Below, in pieces: positions 42,793-51,568 of a stretch of DNA of 64,000 nt. A program made the translations under genes and the position numbers. The stretch lies in assembly GCF_001689125.2 (NCBI RefSeq), contig NZ_CP015405.2, positions 1,393,001 to 1,457,000 on the forward strand. The letters run 5' to 3'. The stretch is from Blautia pseudococcoides. GTDB lineage: Bacteria > Bacillota > Clostridia > Lachnospirales > Lachnospiraceae. The notes beneath the pieces were generated by a model. It ran no database searches and was not told the DNA's origin. It saw only the letters and a program-made list of their open reading frames with translations. Every line of letters starts with the position of its first letter. Position 1 is the first letter of the stretch.

Positions 42793-43560
42793 ATGGAACC
42801 ATTACTGAATATTGAACATGTCTCCAAATATTATGGAGAGAGCACAAATGTGACAAAGGCATTGGATGATGTCTGCTTTTCTGTGGAACCGGGAGAATTT
42901 GTGGGTATAATGGGTGCCAGCGGCTCCGGGAAAACTACTATGCTGCAGTGTATTTCCACACTGGATGAGCCTACCGGCGGACGGATCCTGCTGGACCGGA
43001 AGGACATTACAAAATTGACGGAAAAGGAAATCGCACGTTTCAGGAGCAAAAACCTGGGATTTGTGTTCCAGGAATATAATCTTCTGGATACTCTGACTTT
43101 AGGGGAAAATATTGAGCTGGCACTGACCATACGCCGGGCGCCAAAGGATGAGATCGGAAAGAAAGTGGAGGCCATTGCGGGAAAACTGGGAATTCTTTCA
43201 GAGCTTGAAAAATTTCCTTATGAAGTGTCAGGAGGCCAGAAGCAGCGCTGCGCCTGTGCCAGAGCCCTTGTCAATGAGCCGCGTCTGCTGCTGGCGGATG
43301 AACCGACCGGAGCCTTGGATTCCGCATCCAGCGCCAGGCTTTTGGACACCATGGATGACCTGAACCACGATATGGGAATCACGATTCTTATGGTTACCCA
43401 CGACGCATTTACTGCCAGCCACTGCAGCAGGATACTTTTCCTTCGGGACGGGCATATCTTTACAGAGATGCGCAAGGGGAACAGGGACAGGAAAACATTC
43501 TTCCAGGAAATACTGGATGTAATGTCTATGTTAGGCGGTGATGTTGCCCATGTACGCTAA
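42793..43560 (+). CDS. BceA-like ABC transporter ATP-binding protein
   Basis: 255 residues: Walker A 'GASGSGKTTMLQCISTLD', Q-loop 'FQEYNLLDTLT', signature 'VSGGQKQRCACARALVNEP', Walker B 'LLLADEPTGALDSASS', H-loop 'VTHDA'. It is the MacB/BceA class that pairs with an FtsX-like permease. ATG 42793 follows GAGGTGAT and overlaps the permease start by 11 bp. Confidence 0.93.
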   Translation: MEPLLNIEHVSKYYGESTNVTKALDDVCFSVEPGEFVGIMGASGSGKTTMLQCISTLDEPTGGRILLDRKDITKLTEKEIARFRSKNLGFVFQEYNLLDTLTLGENIELALTIRRAPKDEIGKKVEAIAGKLGILSELEKFPYEVSGGQKQRCACARALVNEPRLLLADEPTGALDSASSARLLDTMDDLNHDMGITILMVTHDAFTASHCSRILFLRDGHIFTEMRKGNRDRKTFFQEILDVMSMLGGDVAHVR

Positions 43561-45586
43561 AATAGCTATACGGAATGTAAAACGGAGTATAGGCGATTAC
43601 GCGGTCTATGTGCTGACTCTTGTGCTGAGCATTTCCATGATATTTGCCTACAACTCCCTGCTGTTCTCTGATGCTATCAATTCCTTCAGCAAGCTGATGC
43701 GGCCTATGATGTCTATTCTCATATGTGTCACAGTCATGGTGGTATTGATTCTCGGATGGCTGATTTCCTATATCACACATTTTATCTTTGAACAGAGAAG
43801 CCGGGAATTTGCCTGCTATATGACGATGGGAATGGAGCGGCCGGCCATGAGCCGTCTTTTCCTCACCGAACAGCTTGTCATTGGCAGTGTGACGCTTGTG
43901 GGAGGCATTCTGCTGGGAAATGTTTTTTATCTGGCGCTCAGCCAGGTGATCTTTAAAATGTTTGACAAGACCTATTACATGGATCTATCGTTCCAGCTGC
44001 CAGCCATCAGTCTGACGATTCTCTGCTTTTTTGTAATGTTCGCATTCTGCCTTTTGAAGCAGAACCGCATACTGAAAAAGGTAAGGATAAAAGAATTGAT
44101 GAGTTACAGCAGGCAGAATGAGAATGGGGTGGCGGCAGGCAGAAAAAACGTCAGATTAAAAATGACCGCTGCAGTGCTTTTGGGAGTGCTTGGACTGCTC
44201 TGTCTGTATGTGGCATTTTCCGTAACGATAGAACTCTTCGCAGGTTTCGCGAATATGTTCCTTATGGCAGCAGGTGTTTTACTTCAGGGGGTAAGTCTTA
44301 TGCTCTTTTACCGGCAGCTTGCCCTAGTGATTTTGCAGCGGTATAAAAAGAGCGGAAAAAGACTGCATCATCTGAACATATTTTTTTATCGGCAGCTAAC
44401 CGCCCGCCTGAACACCAATGGAAGACAAATGGGCGTTATTTCTATTTTGCTGCTGCTTACCTTTATGGGACTGGGGGGCGCTTCCTTTATGGCAAACGCC
44501 TATGAAGATGCATTGCAAAATAAAGTCCCGTTTGACGTGGAGGTTTCCCAGCATTACGGAAAACTGGATGTAGAAGCATGCCGTGATTTTATAAAGGAGC
44601 ACAGTATAATTACGGCGGATCTGTCATACGACATCTATTATCTGGAGGACAGCACTCTGATCGCAGATATGATTGACCGAAAACGGGAACCTGTTGAGGG
44701 GCTTGAGGACTGGGCTGCTGAGGAGAATATGGACCGCTGCATCAGACTATCGGATTATAATAAGCTTCGGAGTTTCCTGGGAGAATATCCTGTCAGCCTG
44801 CAGGAGGACGAATATGCCATGCAGACAGAGGAAGGGTATTACAGGGATAAGATTGAGAAGGCAGGCACTCCCCTGAAGACAGGCGGCAGAGAATACCGCC
44901 TGGGACAGGTGCTGGAAGGTCCTTTTGCCCAGGATGGCATGAACGAGAGCGGATATGGTTCAAAAACAATTCTTGTTTTGCCGGATCAGGCCTGTGAAAC
45001 GCTGAAACAGGCAAGAGGATGTTATGCAGCAATGGTGGATGACAGAGAAAAGACGGATTATCAGGACACGCTTCAGAAAACCATAGAAAAAACAGTAAGT
45101 TCTGATGGTCCCAGCTATATCATGACCTACACTTATCAGGGTCAGAAGGGAGAAATGCAGTCCCTTTATATGATGACCGCATTTATCTGCTGCTATGCCG
45201 CATTCATCTGCATCTTCATCTGTGCCACAATATTGGCGGTTCAGCTTATAAGCAGCAGCAAAAAATACAGATACCAATATGACCAGCTGAGACGAATGGG
45301 AACTATGGACAGTGAAATACGAAAGCTTACCGTAAGGCAGACAGCCGTGTATTTCTTCCTGCCTATGGTCCTTCCCCTGTTTTTCCTGCTTCTTTATATG
45401 GCGGGGATCGGTTTTGCATTTCCTGTACAGCGCAGTATGCTGATCGCCTCCTTTGCCGGAGCTGCCGGGATCTTTCTGGCGGTGTACGGATGTTATCTGG
45501 TCATTACATGTCTGCAGTACCAGAGAAATGTACTGAAAGGCACAAAACAGTTTCGTCTGCATGATTTCATCCGGCAGGAAAAATAA
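43550..45586 (+). CDS. BceB-like FtsX-domain permease
   Basis: 678 residues. It opens 'MYAKIAIRNVKRSIGDYAVY' with about ten membrane segments in the 1-4-(2)-4 pattern of BceB. A large extracytoplasmic domain of about 220 residues (roughly 330-540) is where peptide antibiotic complexes are sensed. BceAB systems remove bacitracin, lantibiotics or similar from lipid-linked wall precursors. With the three upstream genes it makes a complete resistance and sensing module; its specific ligand is unknown. Confidence 0.9.
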   Translation: MYAKIAIRNVKRSIGDYAVYVLTLVLSISMIFAYNSLLFSDAINSFSKLMRPMMSILICVTVMVVLILGWLISYITHFIFEQRSREFACYMTMGMERPAMSRLFLTEQLVIGSVTLVGGILLGNVFYLALSQVIFKMFDKTYYMDLSFQLPAISLTILCFFVMFAFCLLKQNRILKKVRIKELMSYSRQNENGVAAGRKNVRLKMTAAVLLGVLGLLCLYVAFSVTIELFAGFANMFLMAAGVLLQGVSLMLFYRQLALVILQRYKKSGKRLHHLNIFFYRQLTARLNTNGRQMGVISILLLLTFMGLGGASFMANAYEDALQNKVPFDVEVSQHYGKLDVEACRDFIKEHSIITADLSYDIYYLEDSTLIADMIDRKREPVEGLEDWAAEENMDRCIRLSDYNKLRSFLGEYPVSLQEDEYAMQTEEGYYRDKIEKAGTPLKTGGREYRLGQVLEGPFAQDGMNESGYGSKTILVLPDQACETLKQARGCYAAMVDDREKTDYQDTLQKTIEKTVSSDGPSYIMTYTYQGQKGEMQSLYMMTAFICCYAAFICIFICATILAVQLISSSKKYRYQYDQLRRMGTMDSEIRKLTVRQTAVYFFLPMVLPLFFLLLYMAGIGFAFPVQRSMLIASFAGAAGIFLAVYGCYLVITCLQYQRNVLKGTKQFRLHDFIRQEK

Positions 45587-45600
45587 AAGGGGATAGGGCC

Positions 45601-46809
45601 TCAGTTTATGGATTTCTGTACACCGTAAGCATTGCGGTATTCACCGAGGGTAAAGCCTGTCAGCCTTTTGAACTGTTTTCCGAGATGGCTCTGGGAGGAA
45701 AAGCCAAGGTATGCGGCAATTTCAATATAAGAATATCCGGAATAGGTCAGCATATTTTTCGCCAGATCGATCTTCTCTCTGAGAATAAAATTTTTGATGG
45801 ATATTCCCTCGCATTTATGGAAAAGTTCAGAGAGATAGCCGGGATTCTTTCCCAAATAGTCTGCTATTTCCTGTATGGAGAGCCTGTCGTGGAGATGGGC
45901 AAAGATATAATCTTTGCAGCGGCGGATATGGGGATTCTTTTCTTTGTTCCCCATACCGTTTTGCTGTTCTTTCTGTTCCCTCACCATTTTCGTATACTGG
46001 TATTCTGCCTGCCGCAGCAGATGTGTGATGGAGGCCGGATCAGATGCCTCCTCCACTTTGTTGATATAGATATCGCTGAGGGAAAAAGAAATTTCAGGAA
46101 GGATGCCTCCGCGTATGGCGGCCCGGCTTGCCAGTGTGATCACCACGATTCCGATATTTTTCCAGCTTCTCACTCTGTCCTTTGCCAGTACGCCGATATT
46201 GCCGGTGTAGTCTTCCGCCCAGCTTTGTTCTAACTGTTGGATATCTCCGTTTTCGATACTGGAGAATTCCCGCAGTTCCTGGTCGTAGGGATTGTGTCCA
46301 CGGGATGCCTCCCGGTTCTCAAACAGCAAGTCTGAAAAATGTCTCTGAATTTCCGTATCCAGTGATGTCTCAATGCAGTTAAACAAGATCAAGTCCCGCT
46401 CATGCAGCGTCTGTTCCCAGAAAAGGTTATGGATCAGAAGGATATTTACCGCTAAGTCTTTAAAATCACAGAAGGGGACAGTATCTAAAAAAGCATGGTC
46501 AATATCCGGCAGTTCTGCACAGTGGATCAAACGCACGGGAATCTTGAACTTCACCGGGCCAATGATAAAATGATGACCAGGAACCGTGATCCCCGCATAT
46601 ACCAGTTTATCACCAGCGGACAGCAGAAGCGGCAGTGTCTCAGAAGGCCGCAAGAGCAGCCTTCGCTCCAGATAAGATTCAAAAAAACGGCTGTCCGTAA
46701 AATCGGGACGTCCGCAGAAGCTCTCCTGCAGCTTTTGGTTTTCCCCATAATCTCGTACGATGGTGTGCAGGCTGTACGAAATATGCTGCATCAGATAAGG
46801 GATATTCAT
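45601..46809 (-). CDS. AraC-family regulator
   Basis: 402 residues. The C-terminal AraC domain has two helix-turn-helices ('LSIQEIADYLGKNPGYLSEL' and 'YSYIEIAAYLGFSSQSHLGK'). The N-terminal 280 residues are a long sensor region with 'GDKLVYAGITVPGHHFIIGP', the type seen in regulators of glycoside genes in Clostridia. ATG 46809 follows GGAGG. It is divergent from the GH5 gene, with perfect direct repeats between them. Confidence 0.85.
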   Translation of the reverse strand: MNIPYLMQHISYSLHTIVRDYGENQKLQESFCGRPDFTDSRFFESYLERRLLLRPSETLPLLLSAGDKLVYAGITVPGHHFIIGPVKFKIPVRLIHCAELPDIDHAFLDTVPFCDFKDLAVNILLIHNLFWEQTLHERDLILFNCIETSLDTEIQRHFSDLLFENREASRGHNPYDQELREFSSIENGDIQQLEQSWAEDYTGNIGVLAKDRVRSWKNIGIVVITLASRAAIRGGILPEISFSLSDIYINKVEEASDPASITHLLRQAEYQYTKMVREQKEQQNGMGNKEKNPHIRRCKDYIFAHLHDRLSIQEIADYLGKNPGYLSELFHKCEGISIKNFILREKIDLAKNMLTYSGYSYIEIAAYLGFSSQSHLGKQFKRLTGFTLGEYRNAYGVQKSIN

Positions 46810-46859
46810 ACATAAGAACCTCCGGGTCATTTTCTTCCTAATAGTATAACAGATTATAT

Positions 46860-46892
46860 GGAAAAAGTGATAAAAAACAGGAAAAAGTGATA
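46860..46892. promoter_or_regulatory. Direct repeats, probable AraC operator
   Basis: GGAAAAAGTGATA occurs at 46860-46872 and again at 46880-46892, identical and 20 bp apart, about two helical turns. Paired same-face direct repeats are the usual target of AraC-family dimers. They lie midway between the divergent AraC and GH5 genes. Confidence 0.65.
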
Positions 46893-46958
46893 TATAAGCC
46901 GCTGCTTTTATCATAAAATCAAGACAAATAAAAGAAAAGTCCAAAAGGAGAATGGATC

Positions 46959-48125
46959 ATGTATGTAAAAGGTGTGAATCTGGGTAACTGGCTGGTACTG
47001 GAAAAATGGATGAGTCCGGCACTTTTTGAGGGAACCGCAGCGGAGGATGAATATTATCTTCCCACACAGCTTTCCAAAGAGGTATATGAAGCCAGGATTA
47101 AAATCCACCGTGCGGAGTATATAAGCGAGAGGGATTTTACAAGAATCAAATCCATGGGAATGGATGCTGTGAGAATCCCGGTGCCTTACTTTATCTTTGG
47201 CGACAGGGAGCCCTTTATCGGATGTGTGGAGGAATTGGACAAGGCATTTAACTGGGCTGAAAAATATGGGCTGCAGATTTTGATAGACCTGCATACAGCA
47301 CCGGACAGCCAGAATGGATTTGACAACGGCGGCATCTCCGGCGTGTGTAAATGGTCTCAGGAACCGGATGAGGTGGAGTTCGAGCTTGGGGTTCTGGAGC
47401 GCCTGGCAAAACGATACGGAACCAGACGGGGACTGTGGGGAATCGAGATATTAAATGAGCCTATCCTGGAAAATATGTGGAAGACCATGGATGTGGAAAA
47501 CCGTTTCAGACCGGCAGACCCCCAAAAAGCAGAGGGGACCAGGCCGAATACCATGGAATTTATCCGCGGCTTTTACCTGCAGGCTTACGACAGAATCAGA
47601 ACATATATGCCGGATGAGAAATATGTGGTATTCCATGATGCCTTTGAGCTGAAGGCCTGGAAGGACTTTATGCGCGGGGAGAAGTATAAGAATGTTGTGC
47701 TGGATACACACCAGTATCTGATGGTGGCGGAAGCTCTTGGCTGTGAGCAGACCGTGGAGTCTTACACCACCTATATTCGGGAGAATTTGGCAAAGGATAT
47801 AGAAGAGATGCAGCAGTATTTTCCCGTTATCTGCGGAGAATGGTGCCTGTTTAACTCTCTTGCCTGCGGATGTGACACCAAAGGCGGCCAGAGTGTTTTA
47901 AACGGCGTGGAAGGTTCTGCGGCAGAGACAGTCAGCCCTGAGGAGAAACAACGCATTTACAGCGCGCTTGCCAAAGCGCAGTTGGATGCCTGGAAAAAAG
48001 GTTCCGGATATTTTTACTGGAGCTATAAGCTTCTGGTGGATACGGTAAACGAGGCCGGATGGATCGGATGGGACAGTTGGGATTTTGGCAGATGTGCGGA
48101 TTTTGGATGGTTTCCAAAGGAATAG
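46959..48125 (+). CDS. Glycoside hydrolase family 5, cytoplasmic exo-beta-glucanase-like
   Basis: 388 residues. The N-terminus 'GVNLGNWLVLEKWMSPALFE' and 'MDAVRIPVPYFIF' match GH5 exo-beta-1,3-glucanase-like enzymes. The acid/base Glu is in 'GIEILNEPI' and the nucleophile Glu in 'VICGEWCLF', with 'DLHTAPDSQNGFDNGG' between. No signal peptide, so it should act on imported oligosaccharides or glycosides. It is a single gene between an AraC regulator and a perfect terminator. Substrate specificity cannot be read. Confidence 0.88.
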   Translation: MYVKGVNLGNWLVLEKWMSPALFEGTAAEDEYYLPTQLSKEVYEARIKIHRAEYISERDFTRIKSMGMDAVRIPVPYFIFGDREPFIGCVEELDKAFNWAEKYGLQILIDLHTAPDSQNGFDNGGISGVCKWSQEPDEVEFELGVLERLAKRYGTRRGLWGIEILNEPILENMWKTMDVENRFRPADPQKAEGTRPNTMEFIRGFYLQAYDRIRTYMPDEKYVVFHDAFELKAWKDFMRGEKYKNVVLDTHQYLMVAEALGCEQTVESYTTYIRENLAKDIEEMQQYFPVICGEWCLFNSLACGCDTKGGQSVLNGVEGSAAETVSPEEKQRIYSALAKAQLDAWKKGSGYFYWSYKLLVDTVNEAGWIGWDSWDFGRCADFGWFPKE

Positions 48126-48147
48126 AATAGATATACATTGTAATTAC

Positions 48148-48182
48148 AATCCTGGTATATTATAATAATACCAGGATTTTTT
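48148..48182 (+). terminator. Terminator after GH5
   Basis: AATCCTGGTAT pairs exactly with ATACCAGGATT, followed by T6. Confidence 0.92.
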
Positions 48183-48223
48183 GTAATGCATAAGGTGAGA
48201 ATAGACTATTTTGGAGGATGGAT

Positions 48224-49522
48224 ATGGAGGCGAAAGCAGTTGTCAACAGTAATAACATAAGCGGCCTGATCGAACGGACGCTGAACTATGTGGACCCAAG
48301 GCTGGTGGACCACGGAAAAAGAGTAGCGTCTCTTGTCTATGGGATGCTGGAAGCACAGAAAAAGTATTCTGCAAAAGACATGCAGGATATCTGTATTCTT
48401 GCCATGCTGCATGATATCGGCGCTTATAAGACAGAGGAGATCAACCGGATGACCCAGTTTGAATCAGAGGACATCTGGGAGCATTCCATCTACGGGTATC
48501 TGTTTCTGGCGAATCTCTCCCCGCTGAAAGAATGGGCAAGGGCTGTCATGTTCCATCACGTGGCAGCCGTCCATCTGCCGGACTCCTTGGAAGAGCCAAT
48601 ACGGGAAGCGGCCCAGATGATCAGCCTTGCCGACCGGATTGACATATACCTGCAGGAAAATACAGACCCCCCAAATTTGTTTGTATCACTGGAAAAAGTG
48701 AGAGATACAAAATTCGACAGCCATATCCTTGATCTGTTTTATGAGGCGGAAAGACAGTTTTCCCTGCTGGCCTGTCTGGAGGAGGAGAAGGACTTTCATA
48801 AAATTCTTCCAAATGTACAGTTGTCAGGGAAGGAATGTGAAGAGTATCTGCGAATGATGATTTTTGCCATTGATTTCAGAAGCCAGCACACTGTGACCCA
48901 CACCATCACAACGACCCGCATCAGCTGCTGCGCTGCCAGCCACATGGGACTGTCCGATGCACAGATACATAATATTTTTTACGGTGCGCTCCTGCACGAT
49001 TTGGGGAAGATCGGAATTCCGGTGGAGATACTGGAGTATCCGGGAAAATTAAGCAGTCAGGCTATGGCGGTCATGCGTACCCATGTAGATTTAACGGAAA
49101 AGATTTTGGGCGGCACTATAGATGAGGAGATAACAAAAATTGCGCTGAGGCATCATGAAAAATTGGATGGAAGCGGATATCCCAGAGGTCTCACCAGAGA
49201 TGCGCTTACCATAGAGGAACGGATTGTGGCTGTTTCGGATATTGTCAGTGCACTGCTTGGCACACGGAGCTATAAGGAGGCTTTTTCTAAAGAGAAGACA
49301 TTGTCTATTTTAGAGGAGCAGGCCGGGGAAGGAAAAATAGACAGCGATGTGGTGGCGGCTCTGAAAGCGAATTTTGATACTGTTTTGGAGGAAGTGGAGG
49401 ATAGCTGCAGGCCCATATTAGATACCTATTATGGCCTGCGCAAGGAATATCAGTATCTGCTGGGAAAATATCTCTACAGCAGCACAGAAGCTGCGGACCC
49501 TGCTGACAGGAGTCATAAGTGA
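48224..49522 (+). CDS. Tandem HD / HD-GYP-like phosphohydrolase
   Basis: 432 residues with two HD domains. The first has 'LVDHGKRVASLVYGML' and 'LAMLHDIGAYKTEE', then 'MFHHVAAVHLP'. The second has 'THTITTTRIS', 'GALLHDLGKIGIPVEIL', 'MRTHVDLTEKIL' and 'RHHEKLDGSGYPRGL', which is HD-GYP-like. HD-GYP enzymes degrade cyclic di-GMP or related nucleotides. No receiver or membrane part is present, so it is soluble. ATG 48224 is chosen since GGAGG is 6 bp upstream; the ATG at 48218 abuts it. Confidence 0.82.
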   Translation: MEAKAVVNSNNISGLIERTLNYVDPRLVDHGKRVASLVYGMLEAQKKYSAKDMQDICILAMLHDIGAYKTEEINRMTQFESEDIWEHSIYGYLFLANLSPLKEWARAVMFHHVAAVHLPDSLEEPIREAAQMISLADRIDIYLQENTDPPNLFVSLEKVRDTKFDSHILDLFYEAERQFSLLACLEEEKDFHKILPNVQLSGKECEEYLRMMIFAIDFRSQHTVTHTITTTRISCCAASHMGLSDAQIHNIFYGALLHDLGKIGIPVEILEYPGKLSSQAMAVMRTHVDLTEKILGGTIDEEITKIALRHHEKLDGSGYPRGLTRDALTIEERIVAVSDIVSALLGTRSYKEAFSKEKTLSILEEQAGEGKIDSDVVAALKANFDTVLEEVEDSCRPILDTYYGLRKEYQYLLGKYLYSSTEAADPADRSHK

Positions 49523-49571
49523 CAGGGACAGGGCATAGAATATAGTATCCAGAAAGAAGGAGGCACTGCCC

Positions 49572-49727
49572 ATGTCCGTAAATTATAAAGTTTCTTATTT
49601 TCTCGACCGCTTTGATTTTCCTGCCCCTCAGCAGCTTGTGGAAAAATATTACCGGTATAAACTGGGACATCCCTGTTTTTTGATGAAACAAAACGGAAGA
49701 TGGACAATCGTGCCTGTCCGGCAATAG
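49572..49727 (+). CDS. Small protein of 51 residues, unknown function
   Basis: ATG at 49572 has AAAGGAGG 9 bp upstream. The ORF reads MSVNYKVSYFLDRFDFPAP, then an acidic/basic middle, and ends 'FLMKQNGRWTIVPVRQ'. It has an intrinsic terminator 12 bp after the stop, good codon use and no membrane segment. I do not recognise the family. It follows the tandem-HD gene by 49 bp and may be co-transcribed. Confidence 0.6.
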   Translation: MSVNYKVSYFLDRFDFPAPQQLVEKYYRYKLGHPCFLMKQNGRWTIVPVRQ

Positions 49728-49739
49728 CAGATAGAATCG

Positions 49740-49767
49740 GGAGACGGCTTTTAGCCGCCTCCTTTTT
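49740..49767 (+). terminator. Terminator after the 51-residue protein
   Basis: GGAG-A-CGGCT pairs with AGCCG-C-CTCC over a short loop, followed by T5. Confidence 0.75.
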
Positions 49768-49774
49768 GTAATTG

Positions 49775-50968
49775 TCACTCCTTAAAACAGTTAAATAGCT
49801 TAAAGCAGACAGAGATAGTAAGGACCAGAGTACCTGCACCTATGAGAAGGTACTGTACAGGAATATGATCAGCCAGAGGACCGAAAAATATCATGCCAAG
49901 AGGCAGCGCGCAGGAGGTGGAAATCTGCATGAAGCTGAAAATCCTGCCGTGCATATCCGGCTCCACTTTTTCCTGAATGGTCACATTGATGGGTGTGTTG
50001 TAGCAGGGAGAGGTAACGCCTATCATGGTATTCATGATCAGATAACCAATAAATACATGGGCTGTTCCCAGGCCGATCATAATTGTCCCATAGACTCCAC
50101 CGGCCAATAGCGTTGTGTGCAGATGATGTTTAAACCCGCCCCAGGAAGCGATCAGGATTCCCCCCAGCACCATGCCAAGGCTGTAAGTCATTTCACTTAC
50201 AGTGAGCCGCCAGACTTCCGGTCCAAAGGTCCTGCTCACCATAAGGGGTGTCAGAAAGGCGGAGGGGCTTATGAGAAACAGGATGATAATCTGAAACACC
50301 AGCAGTTTTCTGATAAAAGCATTGTTTCTGAGGTAAAAAATACCACCAGCTATTTTATGCAGACCGGATTCCTTGTCTGCGGATGATTTTGTGTAGGGCG
50401 GTATTTTTATGGTGGAAGTAAGGCTGATACCGATAATAGCTGTTATGACGTCAATAAAGAGCGCTGCTTCCAAAGGCGCTGCGGAGAGGATGGCACCTCC
50501 GGCAGCAGGTGATAAGAACATCATGAAGGAGGACAAGGTGCTGTTGAGTCCGTTCATTTTCATGAGATGTTCTTTGGGAACAAGCTGCGGAAAAATAGCG
50601 TTCACCGCAGGGGTCTGGATGCCGGTCCCGGCTGATCGGATGATCAGTACAGCAAACAGAAACCAGATGTTTTTATGTCCTGCCAGGAAGGTAAGGGACA
50701 GCAAAAGTGTGGAACACGCAATGGCACCATCTGAGAGCATGATCAAGAACTTCCTGTCATAACGGTCAATCCATACTCCCGCGAAAAGTGAAATGATGAT
50801 CTGGGGAAGGAATCCGCAGAGAGTGGAGATGGTCAGCATCTTTCCTGAAGATGTTGTCAGTGTAATATACCAGACAATGGCGTACTGCACCAGGGAAGAA
50901 CCGAACAGGGAGATAGTCTGGGCTGTTAAAAATCGAAAGGTTTTCCCTTTCCATGTGTTTAAATCCAT
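49775..50968 (-). CDS. MFS exporter, Mef/enterobactin-exporter-like
   Basis: 397 residues with about 12 membrane segments: 'FGSSLVQYAIVWYITLTTSS', MFS motif A region 'GVWIDRYDRKFLIMLSD', 'AVNAIFPQLVPKEHLMKMNG', 'MHGRIFSFMQ'. It is the MFS_3 group that includes Mef macrolide pumps. ATG 50968 follows AAGAGG; the frame stays open to 51196 but that part overlaps an attenuator and has no ribosome site. A leader peptide, alternative hairpins and a terminator precede it, which strongly suggests drug-inducible expression. The substrate is not known. Confidence 0.85.
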   Translation of the reverse strand: MDLNTWKGKTFRFLTAQTISLFGSSLVQYAIVWYITLTTSSGKMLTISTLCGFLPQIIISLFAGVWIDRYDRKFLIMLSDGAIACSTLLLSLTFLAGHKNIWFLFAVLIIRSAGTGIQTPAVNAIFPQLVPKEHLMKMNGLNSTLSSFMMFLSPAAGGAILSAAPLEAALFIDVITAIIGISLTSTIKIPPYTKSSADKESGLHKIAGGIFYLRNNAFIRKLLVFQIIILFLISPSAFLTPLMVSRTFGPEVWRLTVSEMTYSLGMVLGGILIASWGGFKHHLHTTLLAGGVYGTIMIGLGTAHVFIGYLIMNTMIGVTSPCYNTPINVTIQEKVEPDMHGRIFSFMQISTSCALPLGMIFFGPLADHIPVQYLLIGAGTLVLTISVCFKLFNCFKE

Positions 50969-51046
50969 AATATAATACCTCTTTCTAAGAAATAATGAAA
51001 TCTGCTGCTGCCTGTACACGGTATCGAAATGTCTCTGCCGGGCAGC

Positions 51047-51078
51047 AAAAAAGGCAGAGGACATTATAAGCCTCTGCC
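51047..51078 (-). terminator. Attenuator terminator before the MFS gene
   Basis: On the minus strand GGCAGAGG (51078-51071) pairs exactly with CCTCTGCC (51060-51053) over 10 nt, followed by TTTTTT (51052-51047). It lies 79 nt before the MFS start and after the leader ORF, with no gene to terminate. Confidence 0.85.
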
Positions 51079-51147
51079 AGTCAGTCTGCAGACAAAAGGC
51101 TGTGGCGAACACATCGCCGCAGCCAGATACAGAACTATGATATCCAC

Positions 51148-51262
51148 GGAAAACAGGTACACAAATAAACGCATCAGAAAATCTGATACGAGGCACAACT
51201 GTTTTCCGGTGAATGCAGCAGTTCTGCCGCTATCTGAACTCCGTACAATGTCTCACCGGAAA
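51148..51262 (-). promoter_or_regulatory. Mutually exclusive hairpins in the MFS leader
   Basis: Segment 51253-51262 (TTTCCGGTGA on the minus strand) pairs exactly with 51203-51212. Segment 51199-51207 (GGAAAACAG on the minus strand) pairs exactly with 51148-51156 (CTGTTTTCC). The pairs share 51203-51207, so only one can form at a time. The first segment lies inside the leader ORF. This is the expected geometry of ribosome-stalling attenuation. Confidence 0.75.
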
Positions 51263-51319
51263 CGTTATCTGTACGGAGCTGATTCGTCTTCTCAATTTAT
51301 CGGTTAAAATGAAATTCAT
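51230..51319 (-). CDS. 29-residue leader peptide of the MFS gene
   Basis: ATG at 51319 has GAGGTGGA 6 bp upstream. The peptide starts MNFILTDKLRRRISSV and ends at a TAG at 51230. It contains K-L-R and R-R-R, which match the +X+ arrest motif known from macrolide-induced ribosome stalling (for example RLR in the ErmD leader). Stalling there would cover the first hairpin arm downstream. Reading frame, ribosome site and position are visible; the inducer is inferred. Confidence 0.7.
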   Translation of the reverse strand: MNFILTDKLRRRISSVQITFPVRHCTEFR

Positions 51320-51360
51320 AATATCCACCTCATTTGGATCATCCTTGTATCTTATCAATT

Positions 51361-51390
51361 AATATAGCATGTAAAAAAGTTCCTTGTCAA
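51361..51390 (-). promoter_or_regulatory. Promoter of the MFS leader transcript
   Basis: On the minus strand TTGACA (51390-51385), 18-bp spacer, TATATT (51366-51361), about 40 nt before the leader ATG. Confidence 0.7.
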
Positions 51391-51414
51391 TGGAGAGTTT
51401 GTATATGTTATAAT
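51384..51414 (+). promoter_or_regulatory. Divergent promoter for the AraC-EamA-DUF2000 operon
   Basis: TTGTCA at 51384-51389 overlaps the opposite -35. TATAAT is at 51409-51414, with a long 19-bp spacer. The two promoters share DNA, so use of one may hinder the other. An imperfect palindrome GGCACCTCAGGTGTC lies downstream at 51488-51502. Confidence 0.5.
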
Positions 51415-51568
51415 GGAACAAAATATATATTTTACTCGAAGTGAGTTTACTGAATACAAAAGAAAGAGTTCTGTTTAACGCGGATATGGCACCTCAGGTG
51501 TCATATCATTCAAGAATTCTTTTTTCCAGGGTGCTACAATAGTGAAAAGGAAAGGAGGAGGACAAAAG

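Noticed and set aside
50969..51196. N-terminal extension of the MFS protein to an ATG at 51196
   Set aside because: It would run through the attenuator and is not membrane-like or conserved-looking; ATG 50968 has a proper ribosome site and family-like N-terminus.
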